Notes under the pieces: generated by a model
Told to the model about the DNA's origin: nothing
The model's database searches: none
What the model saw: only the letters and a program-made list of their open reading frames with translations
From: Treponema sp. UBA937
Lineage (GTDB): Bacteria > Spirochaetota > Spirochaetia > Treponematales > Breznakiellaceae
NCBI GenBank assembly: GCA_002293455.1
Contig: DBDH01000023.1
Span: forward strand, 1-11,324
Length of the DNA: 11,324 bases
Direction: 5' to 3'
Translations under genes and position numbers: made by a program
Shown here: positions 7,061-11,324 of the stretch, piece after piece
How the letters are laid out: each line of letters starts with the position of its first letter
Position numbering within the stretch: position 1 is the stretch's first letter

Positions 7061-7620
7061 CAGCTTTCCATAGCGGCCGCGGCGTTTATCTTCATTTTAT
7101 ATTCATCTTCCGAAATTTCACCGTTCAAATATTCCCGGATAATAAGGCAGATCACATTGGGAAAAGCGTTCCAGTAGCGCGCCGGCCAATCGCCGATTTC
7201 TCCGCGGAGGCTTTTTTCCTCAATATCGTCCATGCTTCCTTGGGAATACGCGACAAATTGATTGATCATATTCATGAGAAGTTCCGGCGGAATCGAAGAT
7301 GTATGATCTTTTGAAGCGCCGGGAATCCAAGAATCAGCTAACTGATTAATTTGAGTTTCCGTCAATTCAGGCGCTTCTTTCCGAATAATCCGAACCGCCA
7401 TGTCCCGAACCGTTTGCTGCATCCCCTCTATACTTGCGCCGATATTAATCTGTGATGTAATATTCTCGGCGAACTGTTTCGCGTCGGGAATATTCATGGA
7501 ACCGAACGCGGAAAGATCGCGGCGGCGGCGGACTACAGCGGCGGCAATTACTTCGATAGAGGCTTCATCGCAGCGGTTAAGAATAAAATCAAGCGTTTTT
7601 ACTAATTCGGGGTTTGACAT
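7060..7620 (-). CDS. Conserved-looking hypothetical protein upstream of pfk
   Basis: I do not recognise this protein. From the ATG at 7620 it is 186 aa, soluble, with no signal peptide, membrane segment or Cys-rich motif. It looks mostly helical. A basic RRRR patch lies at about 31-34, a Trp/Pro-containing stretch (GDWPARYWNAFPN) near 140-152, and an acidic YLNGEISEDEY segment near the C terminus. Its stop TGA overlaps the pfk ATG, so the two are almost surely co-transcribed and translationally coupled. That suggests, but does not prove, a link to glycolysis. A longer reading from ATG 7680 (206 aa) would overlap the divergent hydrolase gene by six bases and is less likely. Neither start has a clear Shine-Dalgarno. 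Confidence 0.75.
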   Translation of the reverse strand: MSNPELVKTLDFILNRCDEASIEVIAAAVVRRRRDLSAFGSMNIPDAKQFAENITSQINIGASIEGMQQTVRDMAVRIIRKEAPELTETQINQLADSWIPGASKDHTSSIPPELLMNMINQFVAYSQGSMDDIEEKSLRGEIGDWPARYWNAFPNVICLIIREYLNGEISEDEYKMKINAAAAMES

Positions 7621-7626
7621 GCGGTA

Positions 7627-7655
7627 AGAGTACCCCGAATTGACACAGAGGACAA
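7627..7655 (-). promoter_or_regulatory. Weak candidate promoter for the unknown gene and pfk
   Basis: On the minus strand TTGTCC (7655-7650) and TACTCT (7632-7627) are 17 nt apart, and transcription would begin close to the ATG at 7620. The -10 matches only 3 of 6 positions, so this is tentative. It overlaps the divergent promoter at 7640-7668. Confidence 0.25.
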
Positions 7656-7668
7656 GTCCGGGTAAACC
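7640..7668 (+). promoter_or_regulatory. Candidate promoter for the PhnP-like hydrolase gene
   Basis: A perfect TTGACA at 7640-7645 is followed after 17 nt by TAAACC (7663-7668), a weak -10. The expected start of transcription falls at about 7674-7677, on or next to the ATG at 7675. That would make a leaderless mRNA and agrees with the lack of a Shine-Dalgarno. Confidence 0.45.
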
Positions 7669-7674
7669 ATATAT

Positions 7675-8472
7675 ATGCATATTCGTTTTTTGGGAACCGG
7701 TACCTCAGACGGCGTTCCGGTTATTGGCTGTGATTGTGATGTTTGTCGATCAGAAAATTCTCGTGACCGGCGTTTGAGATCATCGTTGTGGATTCAGGGG
7801 AATCACGGAGAATCGGTGATCATCGATACCGGCCCGGAATTCCGCCTTCAAGCTCTAAGGGCAGGCATCAAAAAGATTGACGCGATATTGATTACGCATT
7901 CTCATGCCGATCATGTTCACGGACTGGATGATGTACGCCCGTTGAGTTTTAAAAGTCCTATCCCGATTTTTGGAAATTTTCAAACCATAGAAGATTTAAA
8001 AGAGCGTTTTTCCTATATTTTCCGGGAAACCCAGAAAGGCGGCGGGAAACCAAGAATCGAATTAACACCGGTCTCCGATTTGTTTACCATTGACGGGCTG
8101 GAAATTATTCCCATTCCGGTAAAACATGGGGAATTGGATATTTACGGCTGGAAAATTGTTGAAGATAGCAGATCAATCGTGTATTTAACCGATACCAGCA
8201 AAATTCCCGCGGAATCGGAACCGCTTATCGGAAAACCGAATGTGTTAGTCATTGATGCTTTGAGAAAAAACAACCATTCTACCCATTTTAATTTTGATGA
8301 AGCGATAGAAGCGGCGCTCAAAACCGGAGCGGAAATGGTGTATCTCATCCATATGGCTCATAATTTCTTTCATGAGGAGATATCACACTATTGTAATAAC
8401 ATTTTGCGGGAAAAAAACATCGGTCAGATCAGTATTGAACCGGCTTTTGACGGGTTATCGCTGATCATCTAA
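7675..8472 (+). CDS. PhnP-like metallo-beta-lactamase-fold hydrolase
   Basis: Cytosolic metal-dependent hydrolase of 265 aa, probably acting on phosphodiester or similar substrates by analogy with PhnP (cyclic phosphodiesterase). The metal-binding motif H75-S-H77-A-D79-H80 is intact. Further ligands are likely H151 (VKHGEL), D173 (YLTDTSK) and H226 or H229 (LIHMAHNFFHEE). The N terminus has the LGTGTSDG motif and C19/C21/C24 in GCDCDVC. These match the Cys residues that hold a structural zinc in PhnP. No phn genes are nearby, so a role in phosphonate breakdown is not supported and the substrate is unknown. An in-frame TAA at 7663 lies 12 nt before the ATG, so the start cannot be further upstream. 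No Shine-Dalgarno is visible. The gene is divergent from the unknown gene and converges on rpmB. Confidence 0.9.
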   Translation: MHIRFLGTGTSDGVPVIGCDCDVCRSENSRDRRLRSSLWIQGNHGESVIIDTGPEFRLQALRAGIKKIDAILITHSHADHVHGLDDVRPLSFKSPIPIFGNFQTIEDLKERFSYIFRETQKGGGKPRIELTPVSDLFTIDGLEIIPIPVKHGELDIYGWKIVEDSRSIVYLTDTSKIPAESEPLIGKPNVLVIDALRKNNHSTHFNFDEAIEAALKTGAEMVYLIHMAHNFFHEEISHYCNNILREKNIGQISIEPAFDGLSLII

Positions 8473-8484
8473 TTGTCTTAAAAC

Positions 8485-8519
8485 AAAAAAGCTGTCCTGG
8501 ACAACACCTTCCGGACAGC
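8485..8519 (-). terminator. Rho-independent terminator of rpmB
   Basis: On the minus strand GCTGTCC and GGACAGC form a perfect 7-bp stem (8519-8513 and 8497-8491), extendable by G-U and A-U pairs into the tail. The loop is 15 nt, and the run TTTTTT (8490-8485) follows at once. No T-run follows on the plus strand, so it acts for rpmB and is not an obvious terminator for the hydrolase gene, which ends 13 bp away. Confidence 0.88.
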
Positions 8520-8556
8520 CTTCAACATACCTCTTCCGGAAAAATCCGGCAGCGGC

Positions 8557-8748
8557 TTACACTTTCTTGGTGATATAATCGCTTCGTAAACAACGGGTAC
8601 AAAGCTTAAGCGTAACGGTAGTTCCCTGAATAAGCGTCTTAACCTTTACCAAGTTAGGCTTCCAAGTGCGGCGGGTATGGTTTTTTGCGTGACTTACATT
8701 ATTTCCAGTGACGGTATGTTTTCCGCAAAGATCACAAGTCCTTGACAT
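8557..8748 (-). CDS. rpmB: Large-subunit ribosomal protein L28
   Basis: Structural protein of the 50S ribosomal subunit, 63 aa, at normal length for a short bacterial L28. The N terminus CDLCGKHTVTGNNVSHAKN and the R-R-x-W-x-P-N-L motif (26-33) are diagnostic. Two Cys pairs (C5/C8 and C50/C53) form the zinc-ribbon of the C+ version. In organisms with two copies, the zinc-free copy is usually the Zur-controlled one. The ATG at 8748 has AGGAAGG 6 nt upstream. The gene stands alone with its own promoter (8796-8824) and terminator (8485-8519), and an unusual pair of inverted repeats covers the promoter. The many basic residues and the GTTVTLKLCTRC tail leave little doubt. Confidence 0.97.
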   Translation of the reverse strand: MSRTCDLCGKHTVTGNNVSHAKNHTRRTWKPNLVKVKTLIQGTTVTLKLCTRCLRSDYITKKV

Positions 8749-8772
8749 AATTAACCTTCCTATTCGAAGTAC

Positions 8773-8806
8773 AAAATACTATTATTGAGTATTTTATCCT
8801 ACTCAA
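8773..8806. repeat. Two interlocked inverted repeats over the rpmB promoter
   Basis: Repeat A is AAAATACT (8773-8780), 7 bp, then AGTATTTT (8788-8795), an 8-bp perfect match. Repeat B is TTGAGTA (8785-8791), 8 bp, then TACTCAA (8800-8806), a 7-bp perfect match. They share the middle half-site. Repeat B is centred on the -10 of the rpmB promoter, and repeat A covers the expected transcription start. This fits an operator for a dimeric repressor or, for repeat A alone, a hairpin at the 5' end of the mRNA. Confidence 0.6.
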
Positions 8807-8824
8807 AACATGCATTAATGTCAA
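8796..8824 (-). promoter_or_regulatory. Sigma70-type promoter of rpmB
   Basis: On the minus strand a perfect TTGACA (8824-8819) and TAGGAT (8801-8796, 4 of 6) are separated by 17 nt. The transcription start would be near 8789, leaving a leader of about 40 nt before the ATG at 8748. Confidence 0.65.
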
Positions 8825-8876
8825 TGATAAGATTCTCAAAATTTGATGTTATCCGACATATTTTTTTGTGAGCTTC

Positions 8877-8906
8877 TTGATAGGAAGGCGTGGTCCATTG
8901 TAAAAT
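8877..8906 (+). promoter_or_regulatory. Sigma70-type promoter of the XRE-cupin/ligase operon
   Basis: TTGATA (8877-8882, 5 of 6) and TAAAAT (8901-8906, 5 of 6) are 18 nt apart. The start would be near 8913, giving a leader of about 100 nt. A second TATAAT at 8987-8992 sits closer to the gene but has no matching -35. Confidence 0.55.
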
Positions 8907-8918
8907 GTGCCTGACACC
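8907..8918. repeat. GTGCCTGACACC imperfect palindrome after the -10
   Basis: GTG-CCTGA-CAC directly abuts the -10 at 8901-8906, where a repressor would block the start of transcription. The TGCCT core recurs 16 bp later (8924-8928), and its complement AGGCA is at 8947-8951. It could be the binding site of the XRE-cupin protein encoded next, or a short dispersed repeat. The arms are only 3 bp, so the call is weak. Confidence 0.3.
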
Positions 8919-9012
8919 GAAAATGCCTAGTGTTGTTGTTAAACAAAGGCACTATGTGTAGTATAAGTTATTTGCTATGTAAAGCATATAATTCGAGAGA
9001 ACAGGAGAGTAT

Positions 9013-9624
9013 ATGAGCAATAAAAAAAGCCTTGGAGAAAGAATCATGGAACTCTGCAAAACCTATTCTATCAGCAGAGAAGATTTGGCGGCACGAAGCG
9101 GATTACATATAGAACTTATTCGGCGGATTGAAGAAGACGGACATATTCCCGATTTAGCGCCGCTCGTAAAAATATCGCGGGCTCTGGGCGTCCGGCTTGG
9201 AACGCTTTTGGACGATCACGAGGAGCAGGGGCCGGTTATCACAAGAGCCGAAGATAGAATAGGTGCCGCAAGGTTTGTTACAGGCAGCTCCGCAGATTCA
9301 TCGGCAAATGCCGCGGCAGAGGCCTCTGCCGGAGATATGCGGCAGGGTTTGCGGTTCAGCGCGCTTGCCGCCGACAAGGGCGGCCGCCACATGGAACCAT
9401 TTATTGTTGATATTGATCCTAAAGCGGAACAGGTAAAGTCTACACATGAAGGCGAGGAATTTATTTTCGTGATGGAAGGAAAACTCAAACTTGAATACGG
9501 CATGGATTCCCACGAATTGTATCCCGGCGATTCAGTCTATTATGATTCAATTGTGCCGCACCGGGTATTTGCCGCTGACCAAAATCCGGTAAAGATTTTG
9601 GCTGTAATATACACACCTATGTGA
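9013..9624 (+). CDS. XRE-family transcriptional regulator with C-terminal cupin domain
   Basis: One-component DNA-binding regulator of 203 aa. An XRE helix-turn-helix occupies about 7-66 (LAARSGLHIELIRRIEEDGH is the turn and recognition helix). The cupin_2 domain is at about 125-201, with H145-E-G-E-E149, G156 and P171-G-D...P182-H183. That is the usual pattern for sensing a small ligand or metal in such regulators. An Ala/Ser-rich linker (90-106) separates the two. The ATG at 9013 has AGGAG with 5 nt spacing. The acyl-CoA ligase gene starts 9 bp after its stop, so the pair forms an operon. Regulators of this layout often control the adjacent metabolic gene, so I infer that it controls its own operon in response to a fatty acid, acyl-CoA or related compound. 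The domains are clear; the ligand is not known. Confidence 0.9.
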   Translation: MSNKKSLGERIMELCKTYSISREDLAARSGLHIELIRRIEEDGHIPDLAPLVKISRALGVRLGTLLDDHEEQGPVITRAEDRIGAARFVTGSSADSSANAAAEASAGDMRQGLRFSALAADKGGRHMEPFIVDIDPKAEQVKSTHEGEEFIFVMEGKLKLEYGMDSHELYPGDSVYYDSIVPHRVFAADQNPVKILAVIYTPM

Positions 9625-9633
9625 GGAATCGAT

Positions 9634-11283
9634 ATGGCGTTTATTGAAAAAACCCTGGGGGCCTTCCTTCGGGAACAAGCTGAAACACAGCCGGATCATG
9701 ATTTTATCGTTTATGCGGACAGGGATCTTCGTTTTACGTATCGTGAGTTTGACCAGCGGGTTGATGAGTTGGCAAAAGGTTTTTTGGCAATGGGATTGAA
9801 GAAGGGCGATCATATCGGTCTTTGGGCGAATAATGTGCCGGACTGGAACACGATTCTTTTTGCCGCAGCCAGAGCCGGAATGGTCTTGGTAACAGTTAAT
9901 ACCAACTACAAGCTCCATGAGTTGGAATACCTTGTTCAGCAGTCCGATCTGGCGGCTCTTTGTATTGTTGATGGGTGGCGGGATTCGGATTATGTTGCGA
10001 TGATAAATGAACTCGTTCCGGAATTAAAAACGGCCCAGCGCGGAAACCTTACATCTGCCCGGTTTCCTTTTTTGAAAAGTGTTATATACATTGGTCAGCA
10101 AAAGCACAGGGGGATGTACAGTTTCCCCGAATTGCTGCTTCTGGGAAAACATACCGATGATAAAATACTTCGCGAGATTGAACAGTCCTGTAACCAAAAC
10201 GAAGTCGTCAACATGCAGTACACATCCGGAACAACAGGATTTCCCAAGGGTGTGATGCTTACGCATCGGAATATCCTCAATAACGGGCTTGGTATCGGAG
10301 ACTGTCAGAATTTTTCGAACAGGGATATTGTCTGTCTGCCGGTTCCTCTTTTCCACTGTTTTGGTTTGGTGTTGGGGATGATGGCGGTAATCACGCATGG
10401 AGCGGCGGCGGCCTTAATAGAAAATTTCGATCCGCTTTTGGTGCTTGCAACGGTTGAGAAAGAGAGATGTACCGCGCTTTACGGAGTGCCGACTATGTTC
10501 ATCGCCGAGTTAAATCATCCTATGTTTAAAATGTTTGATACGACGAGTTTGAGAACAGGCATTATGGCAGGGTCTCCCTGTCCCATGGAAGTGATGAAGC
10601 AAGTTATAGAAGATATGCACGCGTCGGAAATTACGATAGCGTATGGGTTGACGGAATCGTCTCCCGTTATGACTCAAACCAGGACAACAGATTCTATCGA
10701 AGTAAAAGTCGGGACTGTCGGGCGGGAACTGCCTAATATTGAAGTGACCGTTCGCAATCCTGAAACCAACGAAGAATGTCCCGTGGGAGTTCACGGAGAA
10801 CTTTGCTGCCGCGGTTACAATTCGATGAAAGGTTACTACAAAATGGAAGAAGCAACCCGTAGTGTTATTGACGACAATGGATGGCTTCATTCAGGCGACT
10901 TGGGCGTAAAGGATGCCAACGGAAATTATATGGTTACCGGCCGTATCAAAGATATGATTATCCGGGGCGGAGAAAATGTTTATCCTAAAGAGATCGAAGA
11001 ATTCCTTTACACTATGCCCGAAGTGAAAGATGTTCAAGTTGTCGGCATTGCCAGCAAAAAATACGGCGAAGAAGTAGGCGCCTTTGTTATCTTGCATGAA
11101 GCAGAATCCGTTACAGAAGAGGATATAAGGGATTTTTGCCGGGGACAGATCAGCCGTTTCAAAATTCCCAAATATATTTTCTTTGTCGATTCGTTCCCCA
11201 TGACCGGCAGCGGCAAAATCCAAAAGTATTTGCTTAGGGAAATCGGCTCAAAAAAAGTGCAAGAGCAGGGAATTGCGACATGA
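9634..11283 (+). CDS. AMP-forming acyl-CoA synthetase (fatty acid-CoA ligase family)
   Basis: Activates a carboxylic acid with ATP to the acyl-adenylate, then transfers it to CoA; 549 aa, the normal length for the ANL superfamily. Motifs in order: the P-loop YTSGTTGFPKGVM (196-208), PLFHCFG (238-244), YGLTESSP (337-344), SGD with D422 binding ribose, GRIKD with R437, the hinge GGENVYPKEIEEF (445-457), and the C-terminal catalytic lysine K528 in TGSGKIQK. All expected active-site residues are present. No signal peptide or membrane segment is seen. The set of motifs resembles medium- or long-chain acyl-CoA synthetases more than acetyl-CoA synthetase, but chain length or an aromatic substrate cannot be read from this. 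AGGA sits 6 nt before the ATG at 9634 and overlaps the regulator's stop. The remaining 41 bp of the window hold no clear terminator. Confidence 0.95.
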   Translation: MAFIEKTLGAFLREQAETQPDHDFIVYADRDLRFTYREFDQRVDELAKGFLAMGLKKGDHIGLWANNVPDWNTILFAAARAGMVLVTVNTNYKLHELEYLVQQSDLAALCIVDGWRDSDYVAMINELVPELKTAQRGNLTSARFPFLKSVIYIGQQKHRGMYSFPELLLLGKHTDDKILREIEQSCNQNEVVNMQYTSGTTGFPKGVMLTHRNILNNGLGIGDCQNFSNRDIVCLPVPLFHCFGLVLGMMAVITHGAAAALIENFDPLLVLATVEKERCTALYGVPTMFIAELNHPMFKMFDTTSLRTGIMAGSPCPMEVMKQVIEDMHASEITIAYGLTESSPVMTQTRTTDSIEVKVGTVGRELPNIEVTVRNPETNEECPVGVHGELCCRGYNSMKGYYKMEEATRSVIDDNGWLHSGDLGVKDANGNYMVTGRIKDMIIRGGENVYPKEIEEFLYTMPEVKDVQVVGIASKKYGEEVGAFVILHEAESVTEEDIRDFCRGQISRFKIPKYIFFVDSFPMTGSGKIQKYLLREIGSKKVQEQGIAT

Positions 11284-11324
11284 CGATTGTTCGGTAAAGA
11301 AGCACGGCAAACGCATGAAAGAAA

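Noticed and set aside
8962..8992. Second promoter with TATAAT at 8987-8992 for the XRE-cupin gene
   Set aside because: No acceptable -35 lies 16-18 bp upstream and there is no extended -10; kept only as a remark.
11280..11324. Start of a further gene at ATG 11280 or ATG 11315
   Set aside because: The first frame ends after five codons. The second has three codons before the window ends and no clear ribosome-binding site, so nothing can be claimed.

Overview
The window is a stretch of bacterial chromosome of medium GC with no sign of mobile DNA. Lon, ribosomal protein L28, phosphofructokinase, an ECF vitamin-type transporter and a XRE-cupin/acyl-CoA ligase pair together fit a host-associated or anaerobic bacterium. 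My best guess is a spirochaete near Treponema, from the general look of the proteins and gene set. That is a low-to-moderate confidence inference, because no rRNA or other decisive marker is present.

Layout. (1) 9-2480, minus: lon, a complete ATP-dependent protease. (2) 2481-2805: a 325-bp divergent intergenic region with a candidate lon promoter on the minus strand and a good sigma70-like promoter for the transporter on the plus strand. (3) 2806-5919, plus: a compact ECF transporter operon of a UPF0397-type S component, a double-headed ATPase and an EcfT subunit, with each gene overlapping the next. (4) 5936-7620, minus: an unrecognised 186-aa protein followed by a phosphofructokinase whose ATG shares a base with the upstream stop codon. 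This pair converges on ecfT across only 16 bp. (5) 7675-8472, plus: a PhnP-like metallo-beta-lactamase-fold hydrolase, divergent from the unknown gene over a 54-bp gap and lacking any Shine-Dalgarno. (6) 8485-8748, minus: rpmB (zinc-ribbon type L28) with a clear intrinsic terminator and a promoter overlaid by two interlocked perfect inverted repeats. (7) 8877-11283, plus: a promoter, a XRE-cupin regulator and an acyl-CoA synthetase, the last two only 9 bp apart.

How the genes work together. The ECF genes encode a complete membrane importer whose substrate cannot be read from the sequence. The XRE-cupin protein probably controls its own operon and so the ligase. Pfk is glycolytic, and its active-site signature (Gly at the E. 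coli 104 position, Lys at the 124 position) mixes ATP-type and PPi-type residues. Lon and L28 are housekeeping genes.

I saw no CRISPR array, tRNA, rRNA, insertion sequence or phage gene, and no clearly new multi-gene system. The points most worth a second look are the rpmB promoter repeats, the unknown gene coupled to pfk, the unassigned ECF substrate, the hybrid Pfk signature and the XRE-cupin/ligase module with its candidate operator.
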